Origin: Bacteroidota bacterium | GTDB taxonomy: Bacteria > Bacteroidota > Bacteroidia > AKYH767-A > OLB10 | NCBI GenBank assembly: GCA_018268195.1 | Contig: JAFDWZ010000030.1 | Coordinates: 1-43,598, forward strand | Direction of reading: 5' to 3' | DNA: 43,598 nucleotides | Part shown: positions 23,415-30,923 of the stretch, piece after piece | Numbering within the stretch: position 1 is the stretch's first letter | Layout: each line of letters starts with the position of its first letter | Notes under the pieces: generated by a model | Database searches by the model: none | The model's input: only the letters and a program-made list of their open reading frames with translations | What the model was told of the DNA's origin: nothing | Position numbers and translations under genes: made by a program

Positions 23415-25196
23415 TCAATGAATGCCGTGCATCATCTTAATCAGTTTACGATAGATAGCCAGAAGAACCAATGCTCCAGCGCCACTTAAAACGATAAACA
23501 CACAGAAGAAAACGAACAAGTTATCTATCTGAATGCCAAGGAATGACGGGATTTTGGCGGCCTCCAACGGTGCTTCACCAGCTCCGGGAGGTATTAAAGC
23601 ACTCAGTGTACCTGCAAATTTATTGGCAGCAGCATTAGCGAGAAACCATGTACCCATCAGCAAGGATGACAACCGAATGGGTGCCAGTTTACTAACCATA
23701 CTCAGACCGATAGGCGACAAACATAATTCACCCATGGTGTGTACTATATACAAAGCAAACAGCCAGAACATGCTAATTTTGACAGAAGGATCAACACCAT
23801 GCACAGCATAGGCAATAATTACAAACCCTAACGACACGAGTGCAAGCCCCATAGCCATTTTCAGAGGTGATGGCGGCTCCATATTCATTTTGGAAAGTTT
23901 ACCCCACATCATGGTAAATAAAGGTGCAAGGGTGATAATTGCCAACGGGTTTACCGACTGAAACCAAGAGGCGGGAAAGTCATTTTTTGTAAAATCGGTG
24001 ATATATCCTGTGAGTGTAAGTACCAGCATTGCAGCAATACCAATTACCTGAATAGATAAAATTGCTTTGGAAGCCCATTCAAAAAACCATCCTAACGCTT
24101 TTGTCAGATAAAAAATTAATACCGAAGCTCCTACAAGAATAATGTATCTGCTGATATGTATTTTCACATCTCTGTCAACCTGTTGATCGGCAAAAATGGT
24201 AAGTGATGCTCCCGCCTGCTCAAAGCAAGCCCAGAAAAATATTACGAAAAATGCCAGAATGAAAATTACTGTTATACGCTGCCTTTCAACGTTATTGAGT
24301 GATTTATCTGTAAGAATAATCAGCGGCATAATAATCATTGAAGAGTAAATGAGATAGCCAATAACATCCAGATTTGCAATGGTATAAGCGGTAGAACCTT
24401 CAGTTGAAACTGAAGCAGCACCAACGATTAATTCAATGATGTTATGATAGTTTAACAAACCATAAATGAGTAAGGTAGATCCTATAATAACCCCAAGCGT
24501 TTTCATGTCCATTCGCTGTTTAGGCATACCCAAAGGTTTACCTTCAGGGTCCACCAGATGCTTATTCTTAAGCAGCTCAAAAGAGATGGTACTAACTACC
24601 ATACCAATACCTGCTGCCAGAAAACCCCATTTAAACTCTGTAGGAATGTGGTTTCCTGATGCATCGAACACCTCACCTAAACCTCCGCAAATGAGTGGTG
24701 AAAAGAAAGCACCGAGGTTAATACCCATATAAAAAATAGTGAACGCACCATCAATCCGATGATCATTTTGAGGATACAGTTGCCCAACCATAGTGGAAAT
24801 ATTAGGCTTAAAGAAACCATTACCTATAATGAGAAGTGTAAGACCAACCCACATCATGGCAACGGCAGACTGACTGGCCTGTCCGGGGATTACAAGACCT
24901 CCACTGAAAAACAAACAGAACTGACCTATAGCCATTAAAATACCCCCAACAAAAATACTTCTGCGATTACCCCAGAATTTATCTGAAATATAACCTCCGA
25001 GTAAAGGAGTGAGATAAACCAATCCGGTAAAACTTCCATAAATGTTGGATGCTGATGCGGCTGATAAAAGAAGAGCCTTGGTCATGTATAAAACAAATAT
25101 GGCTCTCATGCCATAATAGCTGAAACGTTCCCACATTTCAGTAAAAAACAAGAGGTAAAGTCCCCGTGGGTGACCTTGTTGTGCTGTTTGACTCAT
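23415..25196 (-). CDS. Proton-dependent oligopeptide transporter (POT/PTR2 family)
   Basis: A 593-residue MFS transporter of the POT family that imports di- and tripeptides with protons. Diagnostic motifs are the ExxER proton-coupling motif in FTEMWERFSYYG (Glu20, Glu23, Arg24) on helix 1, GGYISDKFWGNRRSI between helices 2 and 3, and FYMGINLGAFFSPL (PTR2 signature) on helix 5. About 14 membrane segments are visible, normal for bacterial POTs. It fits with the PepT gene further left: imported tripeptides would be PepT substrates. It forms a single-gene unit. Confidence 0.93.
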   Translation of the reverse strand: MSQTAQQGHPRGLYLLFFTEMWERFSYYGMRAIFVLYMTKALLLSAASASNIYGSFTGLVYLTPLLGGYISDKFWGNRRSIFVGGILMAIGQFCLFFSGGLVIPGQASQSAVAMMWVGLTLLIIGNGFFKPNISTMVGQLYPQNDHRIDGAFTIFYMGINLGAFFSPLICGGLGEVFDASGNHIPTEFKWGFLAAGIGMVVSTISFELLKNKHLVDPEGKPLGMPKQRMDMKTLGVIIGSTLLIYGLLNYHNIIELIVGAASVSTEGSTAYTIANLDVIGYLIYSSMIIMPLIILTDKSLNNVERQRITVIFILAFFVIFFWACFEQAGASLTIFADQQVDRDVKIHISRYIILVGASVLIFYLTKALGWFFEWASKAILSIQVIGIAAMLVLTLTGYITDFTKNDFPASWFQSVNPLAIITLAPLFTMMWGKLSKMNMEPPSPLKMAMGLALVSLGFVIIAYAVHGVDPSVKISMFWLFALYIVHTMGELCLSPIGLSMVSKLAPIRLSSLLMGTWFLANAAANKFAGTLSALIPPGAGEAPLEAAKIPSFLGIQIDNLFVFFCVFIVLSGAGALVLLAIYRKLIKMMHGIH

Positions 25197-25291
25197 AGTT
25201 GGATATAAAATTTCGGAGGGCTAATGTAAATATTTTTTAATTGCATGGCTCATCCGATAAATTTGAGAGTTAAATGTTCCGTTATAATTTT

Positions 25292-26329
25292 CTATGGGGT
25301 TACATTTTGCAATTCATCCTTATAGAATTTCAATGCCCCGATAAAGTGTTCTACACACTCATCCAGGTTTCCGTCAAAACGTCCTCCGGCTGCATTGTGA
25401 TGACCTCCGCCATTAAAGAATTTTTTTGCCAGTTCTCTTACTGAAAAGTCGCCTTTGGAACGAAAAGAAATTTTAACACCACCATCTTCTTTCTCGGTAA
25501 ACAGGGCTGACATCTTCACACCTTTAATATTCAAAGGGTAATTCACTATGCCTTCGGTGTCGCCTGTCTGATGATTAAATTGCTCCAATTCGGTGCGCGT
25601 GAGTGCTATATAAGATGCATGAAATGCGTGGATTAACTGCATTTTTTCTCTCAGACAATATCCAAGGAAACGAATTCGATCTTCAGTAAAAGTATCTGAA
25701 ACCGATTCATGAATTTTTACATGATTCATGCCTGTGTCCATCAGTGCAGCAATGATGCGATGCGTGTCGGCACTCATGGATGAAAACCGGAACGAGCCTG
25801 TATCTGTCATAATCCCTGTGTAAAGACATTCAGCCACATCGGCATTCATTTTATATTCGGGGTTAAGTATGCGGATAAAATAATAAACCAACTCGCAGGT
25901 AGCACATGACTGAGGGAAAGAGAACACATATTGGGCATTGATTTGTGGTTCGATATGATGGTCAATAACTACTTTAACAGCTTTATTATCCATCATTGCA
26001 TGCTGCATGGCCTCAACCCTGCTCTGTTCATTAAAATCGAGGCAAAAAATAATTTCAGCTTCGTGAAAATATTTTTCTGCCTGCTTGGGTTTTAACTGAT
26101 AATTAAGAACTTTATCGTTGCCTTTCATAAAACTGATAAATTCAGGATAATCACTAGGAACGATAGCTTTTACTTTGTGTTTTTGTGAATGAAGAAAATT
26201 GTATAACCCAAGCAACGATCCAATGGCATCGCCATCGGGTTTATAGTGAGTGGTTATGGCAACCTTTCGGGGCACCGATAAAAATTGTTTTAACTCTTGG
26301 ATGTGTGCGTGATTAAATACAGGAATCAT
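25292..26329 (-). CDS. nrnA: DHH family phosphoesterase, NrnA-like oligoribonuclease/PAP phosphatase
   Basis: A DHH-DHHA1 protein of about 345 residues. Motifs are THYKPDGDAIGS (motif I), CLDFNEQSR (motif II), VIDHHIEPQ (DHH motif III) and, in the DHHA1 domain, FNGGGHHNAAGG. NrnA degrades short oligoribonucleotides and dephosphorylates pAp. The start at 26329 (MIPVFNH) is preferred over an in-frame ATG at 26365. An exact -7 element (TACATTTG, 26360-26353) overlaps the first codons of the longer form, which would put its ATG upstream of the transcript start; known relatives also begin close to the ELKQFL helix. It is divergent from ndk. Confidence 0.9.
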   Translation of the reverse strand: MIPVFNHAHIQELKQFLSVPRKVAITTHYKPDGDAIGSLLGLYNFLHSQKHKVKAIVPSDYPEFISFMKGNDKVLNYQLKPKQAEKYFHEAEIIFCLDFNEQSRVEAMQHAMMDNKAVKVVIDHHIEPQINAQYVFSFPQSCATCELVYYFIRILNPEYKMNADVAECLYTGIMTDTGSFRFSSMSADTHRIIAALMDTGMNHVKIHESVSDTFTEDRIRFLGYCLREKMQLIHAFHASYIALTRTELEQFNHQTGDTEGIVNYPLNIKGVKMSALFTEKEDGGVKISFRSKGDFSVRELAKKFFNGGGHHNAAGGRFDGNLDECVEHFIGALKFYKDELQNVTP

Positions 26330-26352
26330 TCTTAAACCTATTGGTGTTTTTA

Positions 26353-26360
26353 CAAATGTA
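26353..26360 (-). promoter_or_regulatory. -7 promoter element of nrnA
   Basis: TACATTTG on the minus strand, an exact TAnnTTTG match. It predicts a transcript start near 26348, 19 bases before the ATG at 26329, and argues against the ATG at 26365. Confidence 0.5.
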
Positions 26361-26396
26361 GACATTTAATCGGGCTGATTGCATGGTTTAAACTCG

Positions 26397-26404
26397 TACT
26401 TTTG
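26397..26404 (+). promoter_or_regulatory. -7 promoter element of ndk
   Basis: TACTTTTG, an exact TAnnTTTG match, 38 bases before the ndk ATG at 26442. A TTG is present 15 bases upstream (26379-26381), slightly closer than usual. Confidence 0.5.
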
Positions 26405-26441
26405 TGGCCGCAAAAAAATTAAAGTAATAATACTGCTAAAA

Positions 26442-26855
26442 ATGAGCACAACATTCACTATGCTGAAGCCCGATGCAATAGCCAATGGCTACATGGGCGC
26501 AATTCTGGATCATATTATTAAAGCCGGATTTAAGATTAAAGCCATGAAGTACACAAGATTAACCGCTGAGAGAGCAGGAGAATTTTATGCGGTACACAAA
26601 GAGCGACCTTTTTATAATGACCTGGTAAAATACATGTCATCAGGGCCAATAGTAGCGGCTATTCTGGAAAAAGATAATGCGGTAGAAGATTTCAGAAAAA
26701 CCATTGGTGCTACTGACCCTGCCAAAGCCGAGGCCGGAACCATACGTAAACTTTATGCCAAAAGCATTGAAGCTAATGCCGTTCATGGTTCGGACAGTGA
26801 TGAAAATGCAGCGATTGAGTCATCATTCTTTTTTTCAATGACTGAACGTTTTTAA
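26442..26855 (+). CDS. ndk: Nucleoside diphosphate kinase
   Basis: A 137-residue enzyme that transfers the gamma phosphate of NTPs to NDPs through a phosphohistidine. The N-terminus [16 protein letters not shown] and the active-site segment [12 protein letters not shown] (His115) are diagnostic, and length is normal. The start at 26442 is chosen over an in-frame ATG at 26379 because the family begins about seven residues before LKPDA and because the upstream ATG precedes the -7 element at 26397-26404. It is followed by a terminator. Confidence 0.97.
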   Translation: MSTTFTMLKPDAIANGYMGAILDHIIKAGFKIKAMKYTRLTAERAGEFYAVHKERPFYNDLVKYMSSGPIVAAILEKDNAVEDFRKTIGATDPAKAEAGTIRKLYAKSIEANAVHGSDSDENAAIESSFFFSMTERF

Positions 26856-26890
26856 TCTCAATTCGGACTTTGGGATGAAAAAAAACTGAA

Positions 26891-26936
26891 AATCCTGCCG
26901 ACAGACAAAAAAAATCAACTTCGGCAGGATTTTTTC
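26891..26936 (+). terminator. Intrinsic terminator after ndk
   Basis: AATCCTGCCGA (26891-26901) pairs with TCGGCAGGATT (26921-26931), an 11-base-pair perfect stem with a 19-base A-rich loop, followed by TTTTT. It lies 35 bases after the ndk stop. Confidence 0.85.
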
Positions 26937-26937
26937 G

Positions 26938-26945
26938 TATCTTTA
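26938..26945 (+). promoter_or_regulatory. Possible -7 element for the ECF sigma gene
   Basis: TATCTTTA differs from TAnnTTTG only in the last base and sits directly after the ndk terminator. If used, the sigma mRNA would have a leader of about 145 bases. Confidence 0.3.
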
Positions 26946-27086
26946 CTTGAATAAATAATAAATAAAACAAGGCTACACAATAATATCAATAAAGCCCCGT
27001 TAATAATCTCAAAATAAAGTTTCACTTTTTTAAAAAACAGGAGGAAAAATATAGCATAAAACTCTACTTAACATTCAAACTGAAAA

Positions 27087-27092
27087 AAGGAG
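27087..27092 (+). promoter_or_regulatory. Shine-Dalgarno site of the ECF sigma gene
   Basis: AAGGAG six bases before the ATG at 27099. Such a site is uncommon among the genes of this window and fixes the sigma gene start. Confidence 0.65.
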
Positions 27093-27098
27093 TCTATT

Positions 27099-27683
27099 AT
27101 GCATAAACCTGTTCTTACCGACCAGCAACTGGTCGAAATGTACCAACAAGGAAACGAAAACTGTCTTACTATTTTAATTGAACGACATCAGAAGAGAATT
27201 TTTTCGGCTATTCTCTTTTTAGTCAACGACCGCGAAACTGCTGAAGATATCTTTCAGGATACGTTTGTAAAGGTTATCAATACCTTGAAACGCGGCACTT
27301 ATAACGAAGAAGGGAAATTTCTCCCCTGGGTGTTACGCATAGGTCATAACCTGGTAATTGACCATTTCCGCAGAAATCAACGTATGCCGCTAGTCCGCGA
27401 CAAGGAAGATTATTCCATCATAGAGTCACTTAAACTGACAGATGAAAATGTACAAGATAAAATGATGCGTGAGCAGATTTATAAAGAAGTGCGTTTGCTG
27501 GTTGAAGAACTTCCTTTTGAGCAAAAAGAAGTTGTTATCCTCCGTCATTTTGCCGATATGAGTTTTAAAGAAATTGCTGATGCTACGGGTGTGAGCATTA
27601 ATACCGCACTTGGACGGATGCGTTATGCACTGATTAACCTTCGTAAAATAGTAGAAACTAAAAAACTGGTGCTGGTATCATAA
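27099..27683 (+). CDS. RNA polymerase ECF-type sigma-70 factor
   Basis: A 194-residue group 4 sigma factor. Region 2 is at about 22-92, with LFLVNDRETAEDIFQDTFVKV (2.2) and FLPWVLRIGHNLVIDHFRRN (2.3-2.4). Region 4 is at about 128-187, with LPFEQKEVVILRHFADMSFKEIADATG and the helix-turn-helix VSINTALGRMRYALINLRK. It recalls the widely conserved Bacteroidota sigma genes that are followed by a small anti-sigma-like gene, as here (51 bases downstream). Preceded by a good Shine-Dalgarno site and an unusually long leader. Its regulon is unknown. Confidence 0.93.
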   Translation: MHKPVLTDQQLVEMYQQGNENCLTILIERHQKRIFSAILFLVNDRETAEDIFQDTFVKVINTLKRGTYNEEGKFLPWVLRIGHNLVIDHFRRNQRMPLVRDKEDYSIIESLKLTDENVQDKMMREQIYKEVRLLVEELPFEQKEVVILRHFADMSFKEIADATGVSINTALGRMRYALINLRKIVETKKLVLVS

Positions 27684-27734
27684 AAAAGTGTGCAGTTATA
27701 TACTATTCTGCAACAGGTTGCGTTATAAAGGCAA

Positions 27735-27977
27735 ATGAACAAATATTTGCCTATGTACAACAACTTTACTCACGACCACTTAATTCTTTATTATTTTAAC
27801 GAGACCGACCTTCCGGATACGGTACTCACACAACAGCATATTGATACATATCCTGAGGTGGAAGAAGAATTTGATGCCATTGTAAATACAATGGAAAAAA
27901 TAGAAAATGCACTGGTTAATCCATCAGCAGAAAGTATTCAAAAGATTCTTGCTTACAGCAAGACCGTTGTAAGTTGA
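27735..27977 (+). CDS. Small acidic protein following the ECF sigma gene, possible anti-sigma partner
   Basis: An 80-residue soluble protein with no membrane segment and no zinc motif. The pattern HDHLILYYFNET...YPEVEEEFDAI...ALVNPSAESIQKILAYSK resembles the short helical proteins encoded after this kind of sigma gene in Bacteroidota: an LI-YFYGE-type first helix, an acidic second helix and a PS-SIQ-IL-YS ending. The start may be Met7 (base 27753), which gives a better N-terminus. Co-transcription with the sigma gene is likely; sigma binding is inference. No terminator is clear downstream, but three inverted repeats follow at 28007-28073. Confidence 0.75.
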   Translation: MNKYLPMYNNFTHDHLILYYFNETDLPDTVLTQQHIDTYPEVEEEFDAIVNTMEKIENALVNPSAESIQKILAYSKTVVS

Positions 27978-28006
27978 AATATTAAAAAGGATTAATGCCT
28001 TAGACG

Positions 28007-28073
28007 TTATGATGCAGATTTTCACAATCATAACTAAATGCTATAAGCATACTTATATCTGCTGACAGCAGAT
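28007..28073. repeat. Cluster of three consecutive inverted repeats
   Basis: Three perfect dyads in 67 bases. TTATGAT (28007-28013) pairs with ATCATAA (28027-28033). ATGCT (28038-28042) pairs with AGCAT (28046-28050). ATCTGCTG (28057-28064) pairs with CAGCAGAT (28066-28073) around one central base. None is followed by a T-tract. They lie between convergent genes (the sigma partner and the Omp85 gene), so they may be an unusual 3'-end structure, a protein-binding region or a small structured RNA. Confidence 0.6.
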
Positions 28074-28103
28074 TGGATAAGATGTATTACTGATTAATGA
28101 TTG

Positions 28104-29825
28104 TTAAAAATAATTTACAATTCCGAAGTGAATTTTTGCACTTCGGAATTGTATGGGATTACTGAACTGTTTACCTACTGCATAGTTTAGCGAGAAGATT
28201 CCGAGTTTGGTTTCAAAAGTGATACCTGCTCCAAAACCCAGAGGTTTATCATAATGATTTTCTTTCAAAGTTTCTGAAGCATAATAAGCCTGATTGTAAA
28301 AAAGCTGAAGGAATGAATTACGATCAAGTAAATATCTGAATTCTGTTTTGCCGATATAATATTGAGTTGCATAAATAGATTCCTCATCAAAACCGCGCAG
28401 TGTTTTTAATCCCCCAATCCTGTACTGCTCGTTACTGAAAACATTTTTTGAATTCATCCAGGCTGCCATCATACCTGTATTAAGTACAAAACGACTTCCT
28501 ATAGGAAAAAACACATCTGCAGAAAGTTCTGACTGATATGTTTCGGTATTTAGCTTTATGTTATTGTAAAGCTCTATGTTCAAATTCGGATTCTTCAATA
28601 TTTTTTTTCGACCGGCACCGGCAGTTATGTCAACAATATATCCTGAAGTGGGATTGAGTCTGTAATCCGTTTTTTCTCTCCTTAAATTAAGACCGTAAGT
28701 AGTATTAACCATATCAGCGTAAGACGGCAAAACGGTAGCATTAACCAGTGATGAGGTTGACAACAAAGAAGTTTTTTTATTGGTTACAAACAATTTCAGA
28801 TAACTGTTGCCTCGGAGCATATACTGTATTGCAGCATTCAGATTTACATCAATATAGGTTGTATCGCGTTTATAAATAGCCAGACCACCTTCCACACCGA
28901 AGGGTGTAGAAAAAAGAAACGGATAATTAATTCGGGTGCGCAAATCTTGTGTATTTGCAACAGGCTGTTTCCAGTTGATTTCAAATTGTTCGCCACGGCC
29001 AAATGCACTGATAAGTTTCAGCCTCAAATCACCGCTGAGTTTAATCTTTCCCTTTTTATTATCATCAGGCAATACCCCGATGATACCGTCAACTTGCGAA
29101 GCCTTTCTGTTGGCCAGTGATAGAATAATTATTGCCTTTCCTCCTTCAAAAGATACAATAAATGGAGCTGTTTCATTGACCATAGGAAGTTCCTTCAAAC
29201 GTATTGATATGCCTCTTATGACAGACTCGTTATACACATCACCATTTTTAATGTTGATATAATTCTGCAGATATATCCGGCTCAGTTTTGCATTGCCACG
29301 AACAATGACACTGTCAATAGTTATCAGGTCGTTTTTCTCTATATGAATCTGACCTGACAAGGTATTGCCTTCCCAATTTTGATTGACAAGTTTTATCTCT
29401 GCAAAAGGGTATCCATGGTTTTCGTACCAGGTAAGTAGCGATTTAAAAATTCCTGCAAAACTTTCAGGAGTGATTTTGGTGTTAACCCATCGTTTTTCGC
29501 TTCTGCCTGTTTCGTTCCATATTCTTTCATCCACATTACCTCGGCTCAATGCAGCCCATTTATATCTCTCACCAATAACAATTGTTGCATTTACTTTATG
29601 TTGATTAAAACTTACACTGTCAACAGATGCTGCCAAATAACCATCAGACTGATACTGATTGAGAAGTTTATTTATTTCTTTAATTACTAAAACAGAATCA
29701 GTAAGATTGGATTTATATTTAACAGCGGGAAGATGGTCGCCTGAAATTTTCAATTCATACTGCGACAATGCCGACACCGGAATCAGCATTAAAACATATA
29801 AAATAAATCCTACTCCGTATTTCAA
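28104..29825 (-). CDS. Omp85/BamA-like outer-membrane protein with POTRA domains
   Basis: A 573-residue protein with a cleavable signal peptide (about 1-21, ending SALSQ). Two or three POTRA-like domains follow (about 25-250, including LITIDSVIVRGNAKLSRIYLQNYI), then a C-terminal 16-strand-type barrel. The Omp85 loop-6 signature is present as TLRGFDEES near residue 465. The C-terminus NPIQFRSAKIHFGIVNYF ends in Phe, as outer-membrane barrels do. There is no lipobox, so it is not the lipoprotein-type TamA relative. It may act in outer-membrane protein assembly or secretion; partner unknown, tamB being 11 kb away. It starts three bases after the ung stop. A terminator hairpin is embedded in its last codons. 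Confidence 0.85.
   Translation of the reverse strand: MKYGVGFILYVLMLIPVSALSQYELKISGDHLPAVKYKSNLTDSVLVIKEINKLLNQYQSDGYLAASVDSVSFNQHKVNATIVIGERYKWAALSRGNVDERIWNETGRSEKRWVNTKITPESFAGIFKSLLTWYENHGYPFAEIKLVNQNWEGNTLSGQIHIEKNDLITIDSVIVRGNAKLSRIYLQNYINIKNGDVYNESVIRGISIRLKELPMVNETAPFIVSFEGGKAIIILSLANRKASQVDGIIGVLPDDNKKGKIKLSGDLRLKLISAFGRGEQFEINWKQPVANTQDLRTRINYPFLFSTPFGVEGGLAIYKRDTTYIDVNLNAAIQYMLRGNSYLKLFVTNKKTSLLSTSSLVNATVLPSYADMVNTTYGLNLRREKTDYRLNPTSGYIVDITAGAGRKKILKNPNLNIELYNNIKLNTETYQSELSADVFFPIGSRFVLNTGMMAAWMNSKNVFSNEQYRIGGLKTLRGFDEESIYATQYYIGKTEFRYLLDRNSFLQLFYNQAYYASETLKENHYDKPLGFGAGITFETKLGIFSLNYAVGKQFSNPIQFRSAKIHFGIVNYF
28116..28153 (-). terminator. Intrinsic terminator embedded in the 3' coding end of the Omp85 gene
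   Basis: A perfect 15-base-pair stem (28116-28130 with 28139-28153; core CAATTCCGAAGTG with CACTTCGGAATTG) and an eight-base loop. Read on the minus strand it is followed by AAATTATTTTT. It covers codons for about the last 16 residues and ends about ten bases before the stop, so coding and termination signals overlap. Confidence 0.7.
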
Positions 29826-29828
29826 ATT

Positions 29829-30512
29829 TTAAATATTATTGATGTTCCAATCAATAGGTGCATGCCCTTCTTCAACTAATAACGCATTTGTTTTTGAAAA
29901 ATGACGACAACCGTAAAATCCGGTAACTGAGAATGGAGAAGGATGTGCTGCTTTAAGAATGTGGTGTTTGCTGCTGTCAATTAGATTTTCTTTGGCTTGT
30001 GCAAATCTACCCCACAGAAGAAATACCAAACCATTGCACTGCTTTGACAGCGTCCGTATTACAGCATCGGTAAATTGCTCCCAACCATGCCCGTGATGTG
30101 ATGCCGGTTGCCCTTGCCTTACCGTGAGAGTTGCATTGAGCAGAAACACGCCTTGCCTTGCCCATTTTTCGAGATTACCGTGAATGGGAATCGGAATTCC
30201 CAAATCAGTATTCAGCTCTTTAAAAATATTAACCAAAGACGGAGGGGGTTTTATCCCATCGGAAACAGAAAAACAAAGACCATTGGCCTGACCTGCACCA
30301 TGATAGGGATCCTGACCTATAATTACTACTCTGACCGCAGATATTGGAGTGAAATTAAATGCACTAAAAATCTGAGGCCCGGGGGGATATATCCTATACG
30401 TTTGTCTTTCTTCTAATAAAAATGATTTTAGTTGCCGGAAATAAGGCTGACTAAACTCTTCTGAGAGTGCCTCACTCCAACCGGCTTCCATTTTCACTTT
30501 TACTTCAGACAT
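29829..30512 (-). CDS. ung: Uracil-DNA glycosylase, family 1
   Basis: A 227-residue base-excision repair enzyme removing uracil from DNA. It has the catalytic GQDPYHG (66-72, Asp68 as the water-activating residue), GLCFSV (uracil stacking Phe), LLWGRFA, and the DNA-intercalation motif HPSPFSVTGFYGCRHF near residue 190. Full length. The Omp85 gene follows after three bases and is probably co-transcribed. Confidence 0.97.
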   Translation of the reverse strand: MSEVKVKMEAGWSEALSEEFSQPYFRQLKSFLLEERQTYRIYPPGPQIFSAFNFTPISAVRVVIIGQDPYHGAGQANGLCFSVSDGIKPPPSLVNIFKELNTDLGIPIPIHGNLEKWARQGVFLLNATLTVRQGQPASHHGHGWEQFTDAVIRTLSKQCNGLVFLLWGRFAQAKENLIDSSKHHILKAAHPSPFSVTGFYGCRHFSKTNALLVEEGHAPIDWNINNI

Positions 30513-30683
30513 CGTTAACGCTTATGGCAGCTAAATTACTCATTACTTCTTTCTTAGAATGAATGAAAATGTCGTCCTACTATGAGGAAACCGCATTTGT
30601 TAATAATTAATGTCTAATTTTCGTGAAATAACTCAGTAATTGTTTCGTTTTTTATTTCTTTGCAACTCAAATACGCTTAAATA

Positions 30684-30809
30684 ATGAAAAAGACACTTAC
30701 TGCTTTCTTGCTTGTCGCCATGGTAATAGCTTTAAATTCCTGTAAAAGTCGCGAAAAATGCCCTGCTTATGGTAGTCATACCACTCCGGGGACACATCAA
30801 CCTTCTTAA
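30684..30809 (+). CDS. 41-residue lipoprotein
   Basis: Reading frame ATG (30684) to TAA (30809). The N-terminus has a positively charged start (MKK), a hydrophobic core (LTAFLLVAMVIAL) and a lipobox LNSC with lipidation at Cys20. The mature peptide is only 21 residues and contains Lys-Cys-Pro (Cys26), His, Gly and Pro. A terminator 22 bases after the stop supports a separate transcript. Very short lipoproteins of this shape are common in Bacteroidota and have no assigned role. Confidence 0.7.
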   Translation: MKKTLTAFLLVAMVIALNSCKSREKCPAYGSHTTPGTHQPS

Positions 30810-30831
30810 TTAACTTAAATCAAAAAAAATT

Positions 30832-30859
30832 AAGCTGCCTTTATTTGGCGGCTTTTTTG
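30832..30859 (+). terminator. Intrinsic terminator after the 41-residue lipoprotein gene
   Basis: AAGCTGCC (30832-30839) pairs with GGCGGCTT (30847-30854) with one G-T pair, followed by TTTT. A-rich sequence on the left would also allow function toward the minus strand. Confidence 0.8.
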
Positions 30860-30923
30860 TTTTGTATTGTTTTCAGGAAATACCCACTCTTTAAAGAAAA
30901 AAGCAAAGGGGGCGTTACCGCTC

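Noticed and set aside
27038-27056. CAGGAGG followed by ATA GCA TAA, as a possible minimal leader peptide
   Set aside because: No ATG, GTG or TTG follows at a usable distance and the frame would be two codons. The site is kept only as a possible leader feature.
28936-29262. 108-codon open frame on the plus strand inside the Omp85 gene (and a similar one at 10524-10967 inside the coiled-coil gene)
   Set aside because: Both are antisense shadows of well-supported genes, with no promoter, no recognisable domain and no signal peptide.
28104-29825. Omp85 protein as the TamA partner of TamB
   Set aside because: It lies 11 kb from tamB next to ung, and lacks the lipobox of the Bacteroidota TamA-like lipoprotein, so the pairing cannot be supported from this window.
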